A DNA stretch of 64,000 nucleotides from CBDCLY01 sp965218715. GTDB taxonomy: Bacteria; Bacteroidota; Bacteroidia; Flavobacteriales_E; Vicingaceae. A program made the translations under genes and the position numbers. This document shows, piece after piece, positions 51,699-60,313 of the stretch. The stretch covers positions 62,001 through 126,000 of the forward strand of contig CBDCLY010000015.1 of assembly GCA_965218715.1 (NCBI GenBank), given 5' to 3'. Positions within the stretch are counted from its first letter, which is position 1. Each line of letters starts with the position of its first letter. The notes beneath the pieces are model-generated. The model searched no databases and was not told where the DNA came from. It saw only the letters and a list, made by a program, of their open reading frames with translations.

Positions 51699-52496
51699 TT
51701 AAAATGATTTTTGCCACAGCTGAGCATGTAGCATTGGTATTCGATTTTTAATGTGATTGAACCTGAATTTCCCAGGTTCTTGTTCTTCTAAATTGGAGAG
51801 GCAATCATAAGGTGAATAATCAAATTCCTCCATCTTTTTCAGCATCAATCCTTCATCGAGTAAGGCCTGAATAATTTCGGCTAAACCATGGTTCCAAGTA
51901 ATGCTTTCAATTTTTTCTTTTGATCTTCCATCCGTGTAAGACTTCTCCTCTACATCATGGATTAAATCACCATTAAAGTAATCGTATGCGATGCGTTCCA
52001 TGTTGGGATCAAAGGTCCAAACAAATGGATGCAGATCTACCATTAAGAAATGGCCTCCTGGTTTTAAGGCCTTTTGGATCAAGCTGGCCCATTTTTTTAA
52101 ATTGGGCAACCAAATCACCGTCCCATATGAAGTAAACACCCAATCATAGCTTTTGTTCGTTTCATTTGAAAAATCAAAAATGTCAGAACAAATGAATTCA
52201 GCATCCAATTTCATTTGCAAGGCTAATTCTTTTGCAGTTTTAATGGACAAATCTGATAAATCCACCCCTGTTACCTTAGCTCCCATTTTAGCAAGAGAAA
52301 GGCTATCCTGACCAAAATGACATTGTAAGTGCAATAGTGATTGCTTTTTTAAAGATTTGGGCAGGAAGGACAATTCAGGTTCCTTTAATGAGGACTTTCC
52401 TTTCAAAAATTCTTCTTGATTGTAGAATTTTGATTCTAAATGAATTGGAGTTCTTTTGTTCCAATTTAGTTTATTGAGGGCTTTGTAATCTGACAT
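51699..52496 (-). CDS. Class I SAM-dependent methyltransferase
   Basis: 265 residues. The SAM-binding motif I is LLHLQCHFGQDSLSLAKMGAKVTGVDLS, read in parts; then a WVFTSYGTVIWLPNL segment and PGGHFLMVDLHPFVWTFD. Substrate unknown; the pattern resembles small-molecule methyltransferases of Bacteroidota. The upstream neighbour ssb is divergent. Confidence 0.88.
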   Translation of the reverse strand: MSDYKALNKLNWNKRTPIHLESKFYNQEEFLKGKSSLKEPELSFLPKSLKKQSLLHLQCHFGQDSLSLAKMGAKVTGVDLSDLSIKTAKELALQMKLDAEFICSDIFDFSNETNKSYDWVFTSYGTVIWLPNLKKWASLIQKALKPGGHFLMVDLHPFVWTFDPNMERIAYDYFNGDLIHDVEEKSYTDGRSKEKIESITWNHGLAEIIQALLDEGLMLKKMEEFDYSPYDCLSNLEEQEPGKFRFNHIKNRIPMLHAQLWQKSF

Positions 52497-52586
52497 TTTT
52501 TCTCACTAAAATACCCTAGAGGTATTGAATTAATAAAGCGAAAATTAATGCTAAAAAATTAGGTTTTCAACTGATAAGATTCAAGT

Positions 52587-52610
52587 TATAAACGTGTATA
52601 AATGTTTATA
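52587..52610. repeat. Inverted repeat upstream of ssb
   Basis: TATAAAC (52587-52593) and GTTTATA (52604-52610) form 7-bp arms with a 10-bp spacer. It lies in the 187-bp gap between the divergent methyltransferase and ssb genes, where an operator could act. No TAnnTTTG box is clear in the gap. Confidence 0.35.
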
Positions 52611-52683
52611 TACCGACTCTTTATTTTCTTAATTCCAGTTTTGACATGGATTCATAAGAATCTATCAACCAAACCATATTATT

Positions 52684-53019
52684 ATGAACTTAAGAAACAC
52701 AGTCCAGTTGATTGGACACTTGGGTGCAGACCCAGAAGTTAAACACCTTGAAAACGGTAAAACCTTGGCCAAAATAGCCATTGCCACCAATGAAAACTAT
52801 AAAAACAAGGCGGGAGAAAAAGTTAGTGAAACACAATGGCACAATTTAGTTGCTTGGGGAAAAACAGCTGAAATTGCTGAGAAATATCTCAAAAAAGGTC
52901 AGGAAGTTGCTGTTGAAGGAAAGCTGACCAGCAGGTCTTACGAAAATCAGGAAGGCCAAAAGAAATACATTACTGAGGTAGTGTTAAATGAAATCTTGAT
53001 GTTAGGAAACAAAAATTAA
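52684..53019 (+). CDS. ssb: Single-stranded DNA-binding protein
   Basis: 111 residues with the OB fold typical of Ssb: MNLRNTVQLIGHLGADPEVKHL, KTLAKIAIATNENYKNKAGE, WHNLVAWGKTAEIAEKYLKKGQEVAVEGKL and SYENQEGQKKYITEVVLNEIL, read in parts. There is no disordered tail or acidic tip, so it is a short form that may not recruit partner proteins the usual way. A terminator follows 11 bases after the stop. Confidence 0.95.
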   Translation: MNLRNTVQLIGHLGADPEVKHLENGKTLAKIAIATNENYKNKAGEKVSETQWHNLVAWGKTAEIAEKYLKKGQEVAVEGKLTSRSYENQEGQKKYITEVVLNEILMLGNKN

Positions 53020-53030
53020 TTTATCTTTAG

Positions 53031-53057
53031 AGGGCGCTTAGGCGCCCTTAATTTTTT
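53031..53057 (+). terminator. Intrinsic terminator of ssb
   Basis: AGGGCGC (53031-53037) pairs with GCGCCCT (53042-53048) around TTAG, followed by TAATTTTTT. Confidence 0.85.
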
Positions 53058-53067
53058 AAACCAAGCC

Positions 53068-54674
53068 ATGAAATTACATCAACAATTATTTATTCTATTC
53101 TCTTTTTGTTTTTCAGTTTGTCAGGCTCAATTGACCTTTACGATGGAATTCAGAACCACCCTGCAAGATGCATCACAGTTCATTTTTGAAGATACAGATG
53201 GACATTTACTAATTGGAGGTCATTTAAATGAGAACCCTAACCTTTCGAATTCTGTTGAAGCATTTTTAATGAAAGTAAATCAATTGGGTGACACGCTATG
53301 GTACAAAAGCTATACTTCAAATTTAAATATTCAATTTACCAATGGAGCATTAGCGAAAAAAGGCGGTTACATCTTGACCGGTTTTGACAATGCAAACACA
53401 TTCAATGAAAATGCAATCATTGTTAAAACGGATACTTTGGGCAATATTGAGTGGAGTAAAACCATGACCGGCAATGGACTTCAAGTGGGTTTAAATGTAG
53501 AATCTGCAAAAAATGGTGATTTTCTTTTAGCAGGATACAATAGCTCAACAGCTGGATTTGGTAGCTTAGATGCATTGTATGCTCGACTAGACTCGAATGG
53601 AAATACCATTTTTAATAGGGTACTTGGCAGTTCTTCTAGTGAAAACTCTAACCACATATCAGAATCTCTGGACGGAGGCATTCTTATATGTGGAGCCACC
53701 AATCAATCTGGAGGGAAAACATTTGTTGCGAAGGTAGATTCATTGGGGCAAAAAGTTTGGGCCTATTATTTTGGAAACTTTCAGGGCAGCATGACGAACC
53801 TAATTCAAAAAGCTGACAGCAACATTCTCGCCATAGGAGAAATTCGACTGAACAACAATCATAGGTGCATCTTGTTAATGGGAATTGGATCAACTAGGAA
53901 ATCTTTTGAGCAACACCGTATATTTAGGAAACGGAGATCTCCACCCACTAAATGCTAAATTAGGGCCTAACAATTCCATCTTAATTGCTGGTATTTCAAA
54001 TGATTTAATTTCGGGCTCAAGTAGTCAGGCATTCTTATTGAAAATTGATTCTTTAAAAAACATCCAATGGATTAAGGAATATGGCGGAGGTTCAGGTGCC
54101 TTTGTAATAGAAGCAATTGAACCCACCAATAATTATATTTTTTTCGCAGGAATAAGAAGCATTCCTAATTCTCAAGGCCCTGCCATTGTAAATGGCGTTT
54201 TTGGAAGAATTGATTCTTCAGGAAATTTGGCTTGTAACAATCAGAACTTAAGCATTAGGGATACCAGTGTTAGTTTATTAAGGTCTAGTTTTGCTAATTC
54301 ACGTAGTTTGAATTCATTAACATCAACTAGTATAACAACAGGAACATTATTTCCAACAATAGATAGCATTTGTCGAAGTCTTCCGCTTGATATTAAACCT
54401 TCTAAGATTCTTTCTGAAAATCAAAAAGACTACTCAGTTTTCCCCACCCCTTTACAAGATCTAATTCACTTCCAATTGAATGCCCCTAATGATTGGAATT
54501 TTGTTGAAATAATTGTTTACAATGGACTAGGTCAATTGGTATATAAGGATCGTCATAGCATTCAAGATTTAATTTCAATAAACACGAGTAATTGGACCAA
54601 CGGGACTCTTGATTTATCAGATAAAAGCAGAAAATCAAATCATACAACAAGGACGACTAATTAAGCAGGATTAG
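53068..54674 (+). pseudogene. T9SS-sorted surface protein, frame broken by two single-base insertions
   Basis: About 534 residues once repaired. A signal peptide (MKLHQQLFILFSFCFSVCQ) is followed by repeated beta-propeller-like units (GGYILTGFDNAN, GDFLLAGYNSS, GGILICGATNQSG, LAIGEI). The C-terminal end, when read with both shifts, is GLLIYQIKAENQIIQQGRL and IKQD, a typical type A T9SS sorting domain. One extra base lies in GGG 53880-53882 and one in GGG 54602-54604; without removal the protein stops at 53958 or loses its sorting tail. It is probably intact and the fault is in the sequence. Confidence 0.8.
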
Positions 54675-54732
54675 CTCTTAAAACAACCTATTTTTAGGGG
54701 TCAAAATCGGACTTTGAATTGTACTCTATTCA

Positions 54733-54763
54733 TTTGCATCTGATTAAATAAAATGTACCTTTG
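54733..54763 (+). promoter_or_regulatory. Promoter of the oxoamine synthase gene (TTTG-N19-TACCTTTG)
   Basis: TTTG at 54733-54736 and TACCTTTG at 54756-54763 with a 19-bp spacer: a full match to the Bacteroidota consensus. The leader to the ATG at 54789 would be about 20 nt. Confidence 0.75.
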
Positions 54764-54788
54764 TCGCTTGTAATTTCATAATTTGTGA

Positions 54789-56033
54789 ATGAAAGATTTA
54801 TTTGAAAAAATCACCGAAAACCCAGGTCCTTTAGGCAAACACGCGAAAGAAAGTCATGGTTACTTTACCTTTCCAAAATTGGAAGGAGAAATTAAAAACC
54901 GAATGACCTTTAGAGGTAAAGAAGTTTTACAGTGGAGCTTGAATAATTACCTTGGGCTATCAAATCATCCTGAGATTAGAAAAGCGGATGCAGAAGCATC
55001 TAAGGAATGGGGCTTAGGCTATCCAATGGGAGCAAGAATGATGTCGGGAAACACCATTTTTCACGAAAAGTTGGAACAAGAGTTAGCTGAGTTTGTTAGC
55101 AAACAAGATTCCATTTTATTGAATTTTGGTTACCAAGGAATGGTTTCTTCTATTGATGCATTAGTTGACAGAAACGATGTCATCGTGTACGATGCAGAGT
55201 CTCATGCTTGCATCATTGATGGAGTAAGATTGCATCCTGGAAAACGTTATGTTTATCAGCACAATAATATTGAGAACCTTAGAAAGCAGTTAGAAAGAGC
55301 CACTAAATTAGCTACCGAACAAAACGGAGCAATTTTAGTCATCACTGAAGGAGTTTTTGGCATGTCTGGAAATGCTGGAAAATTGAAGGAAATTGCAGAA
55401 TTGAAGAAGGAATTTTCTTTTCGATTAATGGTTGATGATGCTCATGGGATTGGAACTATGGGAGCTACAGGAGCTGGAACAGGAGAAGATCAAGGTGTTC
55501 AAGATGAAATCGATGTGTATTTTGGAACATTTGCAAAATCTTTTGCAAGCATTGGAGCTTTTATCGCAGGTGATGAGAACATCATCAATTACTTGAGGTA
55601 CAACATGCGATCGCAAATATTTGCAAAATCCCTTCCTATGCCACTCGTTGTTGGTGCAAGAAAACGTTTGGAGATGATTAAAACCATGCCCGAATTAAGA
55701 GAAAATCTTTGGAAAATTGCCAATGGCTTACAAAAAGGATTAGTGGATGCTGGATTTAATATTGGCACAACAAACACCCAAGTTACTCCAGTTATTCTTG
55801 AAGGTGGACTTGGTGAAGCAACCAATTTAACATTGGATTTAAGAGAAAATCACAATCTATTTTGTTCCATAGTGGTTTATCCGGTTATTCCTAAGGGAAT
55901 GATTATTCTTCGCTTGATTCCAACAGCCATGCATACCATGGAAGATGTTGAGTATACAATAGATACCTTTAAAAAGATCAAAGTCAAGTTGCAATCCGGT
56001 GAATACAAATCGGATGAAATAGCTGCCGTATAA
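54789..56033 (+). CDS. Alpha-oxoamine synthase (serine palmitoyltransferase or relative)
   Basis: PLP enzyme joining an amino acid with acyl-CoA. 414 residues; RMMSGNTIFHEKLEQELAEF, NFGYQGMVSSIDAL, DDAHGIGTMG and the PLP lysine region GTFAKSFASIGAF are visible. In Bacteroidota such genes make sphinganine (serine plus palmitoyl-CoA), or cysteate-based capnine for sulfonolipids; 2-amino-3-ketobutyrate ligase is another possibility. The sequence alone does not decide. It is monocistronic with a strong promoter and terminator. Confidence 0.88.
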   Translation: MKDLFEKITENPGPLGKHAKESHGYFTFPKLEGEIKNRMTFRGKEVLQWSLNNYLGLSNHPEIRKADAEASKEWGLGYPMGARMMSGNTIFHEKLEQELAEFVSKQDSILLNFGYQGMVSSIDALVDRNDVIVYDAESHACIIDGVRLHPGKRYVYQHNNIENLRKQLERATKLATEQNGAILVITEGVFGMSGNAGKLKEIAELKKEFSFRLMVDDAHGIGTMGATGAGTGEDQGVQDEIDVYFGTFAKSFASIGAFIAGDENIINYLRYNMRSQIFAKSLPMPLVVGARKRLEMIKTMPELRENLWKIANGLQKGLVDAGFNIGTTNTQVTPVILEGGLGEATNLTLDLRENHNLFCSIVVYPVIPKGMIILRLIPTAMHTMEDVEYTIDTFKKIKVKLQSGEYKSDEIAAV

Positions 56034-56043
56034 AATATCAAAA

Positions 56044-56071
56044 AGACTGTCATTAGACGGTCTTTTTTTTT
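56044..56071 (+). terminator. Intrinsic terminator
   Basis: AGACTGTC (56044-56051) pairs with GACGGTCT (56056-56063), one G-U, across ATTA, followed by nine T residues. It ends the oxoamine synthase gene. Confidence 0.85.
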
Positions 56072-56143
56072 ACCCAAAAAGTGTTCAGATAAATTTTAGC
56101 AATTGATGTAATAATTTCTATTGCTTAGGTTTACCTTTAATCA

Positions 56144-56719
56144 ATGAACTCACTCCACGAAAGCATAAAGGACTGCACAATTTGCAAGGAGTTCTTGCCT
56201 ACTCAACCTAGACCAGTATTGCAGTTTCATCACTTGAGTAAAATTGCAATTATTGGCCAGGCTCCGGGCCGGGTGGTTAACGAAACTGGAATTCCTTGGG
56301 ATGATAAAAGTGGAGAACGACTGAGAGAATGGTTGGCTATTTCCAATGAAGATTTCTACAATCCTGAAAAAATAGCCCTAATCCCAATGGGATTTTGTTA
56401 TCCTGGAACAGGCAAATCAGGTGATCTACCACCCCGTAAAGAATGTGCTCAAAAGTGGCATAAAGCAGTCTTAGATACTTGCCAAAGTTTAGAATTAACC
56501 ATTCTAATTGGCAATTATGCCCAGGCATATTATTTGGGCCGAGAAAGGGAAAAGAATTTAACGCAAACTGTAAGGGTGTATAAAAGGTATCTTCCTAATT
56601 TCTTGGTATTGCCTCATCCTTCTCCTAGGAATAACATTTGGCTAAAAAAGAATCCTTGGTTTGCTCAAGAGTTGATTCCTCAATTGCAGCACTTGACTGG
56701 TAATCTTTTAAAAACCTAG
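56144..56719 (+). CDS. Uracil-DNA glycosylase superfamily protein
   Basis: 191 residues. The family 4/5-like pocket is seen as IIGQAPGRVVNETGIPWDDKSGERLREWL, read in parts, ILIGNYAQAYYLG and the late LPHPSPRNNIWLKK motif. The four Fe-S cysteines of family 4 are not all present: CTICKEF occurs near the N-terminus only. It may be a uracil or other base glycosylase, or a relative without activity. Its stop overlaps dapA by four bases (convergent). Confidence 0.85.
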   Translation: MNSLHESIKDCTICKEFLPTQPRPVLQFHHLSKIAIIGQAPGRVVNETGIPWDDKSGERLREWLAISNEDFYNPEKIALIPMGFCYPGTGKSGDLPPRKECAQKWHKAVLDTCQSLELTILIGNYAQAYYLGREREKNLTQTVRVYKRYLPNFLVLPHPSPRNNIWLKKNPWFAQELIPQLQHLTGNLLKT

Positions 56720-57603
56720 GACATCTCTTTCATTCGATCTTTAATTGCCAATCTCAATTTCTCTGAAACTGGCCAAAGCGGCAATCTCATATTTTCTTCA
56801 CATATTGATAAGTTAGCTAAAGCACTTTTTATCCCTCCAGGATTCCCTTCTTCAAAAAGGAGATGAATGAATTCCAAAAGTTGATAATGAATTGTTCTTC
56901 CCTCTTCTACCTCTCCATTTAAAGCGCAATTAATCATGTTTGAAAATTCTAAGGGATAGGCATTAGCAGTAACTGAAATTACTCCAACTCCTCCTAATAA
57001 AGTGATCGGAAAAGCCAAAGCATCTTCCCCACTTGTTAGAAAGAAACCACTCGGTTTATTTTTAATGATCTCCATCACTTGATCCATATCAGCGGACGCT
57101 TCTTTAATTCCTAAGATGTTTTTAAAATCATTCGCAAGCCTTAATGTTGTGGAAGCATTCATGTTTGAAGCTGTTCTACCTGGAACATTGTACAAGATAA
57201 TTGGCAGTGGACTCGCAGCAGAAATTGCAGCATAATGCTGGTAGATACCCTCCTGACTAGGTTTGTTATAATATGGACTAGCAGAAAGTATTGCACTTAC
57301 TCCTTCTAGATTTGCATTTAGAATGCCATCAATGACCGCCTGAGTATTATTTCCTCCTACTCCTAAAACAATTGGCAATCTTCCATTATTTACCCTTTTC
57401 ACATGTTGTAAAACACTGGCTTGCTCTTCTTTAGAAAGGGTGGCTGTTTCCCCGGTTGTTCCTAAAACAACTAAATAATTTAATCCTCCATCAATCACAT
57501 GTTTGACTAATTTTTCTAGTCCTTCAAAATCAACTGACCCATTTTTTAAAAATGGTGTAACCAAAGCTACACCGGTTCCTTTCCACATTTCTTTCATTAT
57601 CAT
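56716..57603 (-). CDS. dapA: 4-hydroxy-tetrahydrodipicolinate synthase
   Basis: First step of lysine and diaminopimelate synthesis, from aspartate semialdehyde and pyruvate. 295 residues: GTGVALVTPFLKNGSVDFEGL, GTTGETATLSKEEQ, the Tyr of SPYYNKPSQEG, YNVPGRTASNM and the Schiff-base lysine in LGIKEASAD. Start is at 57603; an ATG at 57597 is also possible. It is the last gene of recF-DUF721-DUF6913-dapA, overlapping DUF6913 by four bases. Confidence 0.95.
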   Translation of the reverse strand: MIMKEMWKGTGVALVTPFLKNGSVDFEGLEKLVKHVIDGGLNYLVVLGTTGETATLSKEEQASVLQHVKRVNNGRLPIVLGVGGNNTQAVIDGILNANLEGVSAILSASPYYNKPSQEGIYQHYAAISAASPLPIILYNVPGRTASNMNASTTLRLANDFKNILGIKEASADMDQVMEIIKNKPSGFFLTSGEDALAFPITLLGGVGVISVTANAYPLEFSNMINCALNGEVEEGRTIHYQLLEFIHLLFEEGNPGGIKSALANLSICEENMRLPLWPVSEKLRLAIKDRMKEMS

Positions 57604-58127
57604 GGATTTAACATGTTTAAATATATTTTAATCTGATCAATTAGATAACCACTTTTATTAGGTGGTACAGCTATATGCAAGTCATATGAATCTGAGTAAT
57701 TGGTATTTCCACCTACTTTAAATTTTGCTTTAGACAATTGAAGCAAGACTTGCAATGAGTGATCAGCCTCTTTATTTAAATCAATTAACAAATCGTAATC
57801 TGTTCTTAGCATTCTTTTTATAGTCCTCCTCTTCGGAAACCCCCACCAATTTATTTCTTTACGATCGTAATAAAAGTACTTAATTTGGTCTTTTGGCCTT
57901 TCGATGCTTTTTCCTCTTTTATCAAAAAAACCAATTGTTTCAGGTTTGATTCTTTCTTCTTTAAAATACCTTGCTAAATTTCTTGCTTCTTCTTCTTGGC
58001 TTTCAGAACTACAATTATAGATGATTAAGCAAGTATCACAAGTTTTAAGGTTTTTAAACCCTACCTTTCTCTTTACTCTTTTTGCCTGCTGGTTCAACAC
58101 CCAATTTGCTAAATATCCCATTGCCAT
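57600..58127 (-). CDS. DUF6913 family protein
   Basis: 175 residues, soluble, no signal peptide. A basic N-terminal region (QAKRVKRKVGFKNLK) precedes a Rossmann-like part with TCLIIYNCSSESQEEEARNLARYF, then FPKRRTIKRMLRTDYDLLIDLNKEADHSLQVL and SYDLHIAVPP. I recognise it as the DUF6913 type found next to dapA in Bacteroidota. Function unknown; the operon context is conserved by memory. Confidence 0.75.
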   Translation of the reverse strand: MAMGYLANWVLNQQAKRVKRKVGFKNLKTCDTCLIIYNCSSESQEEEARNLARYFKEERIKPETIGFFDKRGKSIERPKDQIKYFYYDRKEINWWGFPKRRTIKRMLRTDYDLLIDLNKEADHSLQVLLQLSKAKFKVGGNTNYSDSYDLHIAVPPNKSGYLIDQIKIYLNMLNP

Positions 58128-58131
58128 AAAA

Positions 58132-58422
58132 TTATCTAAAAACGATAGTGTTTACTAGGGTTTTACCAGCATGTTCATTCAGTTTTAACATTAGTTTTGA
58201 TTTGGAGAAGGACAATTCTTGACGCAAGGGAGCAGAATCAATCGTAACTATCAATTTTCCGTCTTTGAATGATAGGTCTTTTGTATGTTTTGAAATCATT
58301 GGGCCAACAACTTCATCCCAACTTTTTATTAATCCAATCTCATCCAATTGCTTCCCATATCCATATGACCTAAGCATTTGATTAATGAGTAATCTTAATG
58401 GCTGTTCCTCTCTTTTTTTCAT
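58132..58422 (-). CDS. DUF721 (DciA-like) protein
   Basis: 96 residues: PLRLLINQMLRSYGYGKQLDEIGLIKSWDEVVGPMISKHT, then KDGKLIVTIDSAPLRQELSFSKSKLMLKLNEHAG and TIVFR, read in parts. This matches DUF721, related to the helicase-loader DciA of other bacteria. Position directly after recF (four-base overlap) fits a replication-linked role. Activity is inferred only. Confidence 0.88.
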   Translation of the reverse strand: MKKREEQPLRLLINQMLRSYGYGKQLDEIGLIKSWDEVVGPMISKHTKDLSFKDGKLIVTIDSAPLRQELSFSKSKLMLKLNEHAGKTLVNTIVFR

Positions 58423-59516
58423 TGAATAGTTCCTTCTTTAACCTGAAAAGCCTGATGTGGCGTACCCAATTGATCAAATAATTGGGGCAACCTTGATTGA
58501 TGTGTATCGGTTATGAATACTTGTCCGAATAAATCTTGCCGAACCAGTTCCATCAATTTCCCAACTCTCTTCTCATCCAATTTATCGTAAATATCATCCA
58601 ATAATAGTATCGGTGCAATTTCCTTTTTATTCTTTAGGTATTCAGCTTGAGCCAATTTTAAAGCCAAAAGAAATGTTTTCTGTTGTCCTTGTGAACCAAA
58701 CTTCTTCATTGATTTATTTCCCAATTCAAATCCTAAATCATCCTTATGAATTCCAACATTTGAATAGGTTCTTCTTCTGTCCTCTTGTCTAAAATCTTTC
58801 AACAATTCAGCGAAATCCTTATCCAACAATTGGCTTTCATAAATTAGATTTACTTTTTCTTTCGATTCGCTAATGTTAGAATAATGCTTTTCAAAATAGG
58901 GAATGAATTCAGCAAGGAAATCTTTCCTAGAATTGAAGATTGGTAGACCATATTGCAAAATCTGATCATCCCAGATGGATAGACTTTCTTCATCAAATCG
59001 TCTGCTTTCCATGAAACTTTTAAGCAATCTATTTCTGTGAGATAGCGCCTTATTGTACTGCATTAAATTTTCAAGATATGCTCTATCCAATTGTGAGATG
59101 ATTAAATCAATGAACTTTCTTCGAATATCTGAACCCGCTAAAATTAATTCTGAATCGGCTGGTGAAATCATGACCAAAGGAATTAAACCGATATGATCTG
59201 CCAACCTTTCATACTCTAGTTTGTTTCTCTTAAACTGCTTTTTCTGCCCCTTTTTTAGTCCACAATAAATATTTTCTTCTTTATCATCAAATTCAAATTT
59301 ACCTTGAACCATCATATAGGGCGCTTCGTGCTTAATGATCTGACTATCAGCAGGGTTAAAGAAACTTTTACAAAAAGCAAGGTAGTAAATTGCGTCTAAC
59401 AAATTGGTCTTTCCCTCTCCATTATGACCCAAAAAACAGTTAATACTAGGGGAAAATTCCACATTTGCCTCCTCGTAATTTTTGAAATTTAATATGTGGA
59501 GGGAATTTAGTTTCAT
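58419..59516 (-). CDS. recF: DNA replication and repair protein RecF
   Basis: SMC-like ATPase that aids RecA loading at gaps. 365 residues. Walker A is GHNGEGKTNLLDAIYYLAF, then MISPADSELILAGSDIRRKFIDL and SQGQQKTFLLALKLAQ (signature), LLLDDIYDKLDEKR (Walker B). A TAAATTTG box ends seven bases before the ATG. First gene of the DUF721-DUF6913-dapA operon. Confidence 0.94.
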   Translation of the reverse strand: MKLNSLHILNFKNYEEANVEFSPSINCFLGHNGEGKTNLLDAIYYLAFCKSFFNPADSQIIKHEAPYMMVQGKFEFDDKEENIYCGLKKGQKKQFKRNKLEYERLADHIGLIPLVMISPADSELILAGSDIRRKFIDLIISQLDRAYLENLMQYNKALSHRNRLLKSFMESRRFDEESLSIWDDQILQYGLPIFNSRKDFLAEFIPYFEKHYSNISESKEKVNLIYESQLLDKDFAELLKDFRQEDRRRTYSNVGIHKDDLGFELGNKSMKKFGSQGQQKTFLLALKLAQAEYLKNKKEIAPILLLDDIYDKLDEKRVGKLMELVRQDLFGQVFITDTHQSRLPQLFDQLGTPHQAFQVKEGTIQ

Positions 59517-59523
59517 TGTGAGA

Positions 59524-59531
59524 CAAATTTA
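59524..59531 (-). promoter_or_regulatory. -7 promoter box of recF close to the start codon (TAAATTTG)
   Basis: Minus-strand TAAATTTG ends seven bases before the recF ATG (59516), so the leader would be only a few bases. It faces the divergent promoter at 59568-59597. Confidence 0.5.
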
Positions 59532-59567
59532 ACTAAAGGGATAGAGCTAACATATTGCTTTAAAAAA

Positions 59568-59597
59568 TTTGTACAACCTAAAAAAAACTTATTTTTG
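59568..59597 (+). promoter_or_regulatory. Promoter of the TPR gene (TTTG-N18-TATTTTTG)
   Basis: TTTG at 59568-59571 and TATTTTTG at 59590-59597 with an 18-bp spacer match the consensus well. The ATG used is at 59622. It is divergent from recF. Confidence 0.7.
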
Positions 59598-59621
59598 CCG
59601 ACTGCAAATTCATGTGTTATT

Positions 59622-60309
59622 ATGTCAAAAAATAAGGAAGAAAACGAAGAGGTAATTATCGATGTACAAGAGGTTTACAGTAAAACTGAAACTTTTATCG
59701 AGGACAATAAGAATACTTTAACAGGAATAGTTGTAGGAATTGCAATTATTGTTGGAGCCTATTTATCTTACACCAATTTCTATTTAGCCCCTTTGCAAGA
59801 AGAAGCACAAGAAGAAATGTTTATGGCTGAGAAATACTTTCAGAATGATTCGATGAACCTTGCCATTAATGGTGACGGTGTTCATGCTGGATTTTTAGAA
59901 ATTGCAGATTCATACAGTGGAACCAAAGCTGGTAACCCTTGCTCATTATTACTTAGGCATAGCCTTTTTAAGAACTGGACAATATGAGGCAGCCATTAAT
60001 GAATTAAATGATTTCAGTTCAAATGACATTATGGTAGGCACTATGGCTCTTGGAGCACAAGGTGATGCCTACCTAGAATTGGGTGACCTAAAGAAGGCTG
60101 CAGCACATTATGAAGATGCTGCAGATAATAGTGAAAATGGCTTCTCTGCCCCAATGTATTTATTGAAAGCAGGAAAGACACACGAAATTCTTGGGAATTA
60201 TAACTCAGCTCTTAAATGTTACAATAGCATTAAATCTGACTTTAAATCTTCTGCTGAATTTAGAGATGTAGAAAAACTGATCGCTAGAGCAGAATCTTTC
60301 GTTCAATAG
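59622..60309 (+). pseudogene. Membrane-anchored TPR protein (YfgM-like), frame broken by one insertion
   Basis: About 228 residues once repaired, from the ATG at 59622. The N-terminus is acidic (SKNKEENEEVIID), followed by one membrane helix (LTGIVVGIAIIVGAYLSY) and a TPR-rich periplasmic part (AEKYFQNDSMNLAINGDG, YYLGIAFLRTGQYEAAINEL, GDAYLELGDLKKAAAHYEDAA). Removing one C from CCC 59936-59938 joins the two frames (GN-LAHYYLG). The form resembles YfgM/TPR chaperone-like proteins. The break is probably sequence error. It is five bases before ribH. Confidence 0.82.
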
Positions 60310-60313
60310 CAAA

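Noticed and set aside
52633..52660. Sigma-70-like TTGACA upstream of ssb
   Set aside because: Bacteroidota sigma factor uses TTTG and TAnnTTTG. The hexamer has no TATAAT at proper distance, only TATCAA 16 bases away.
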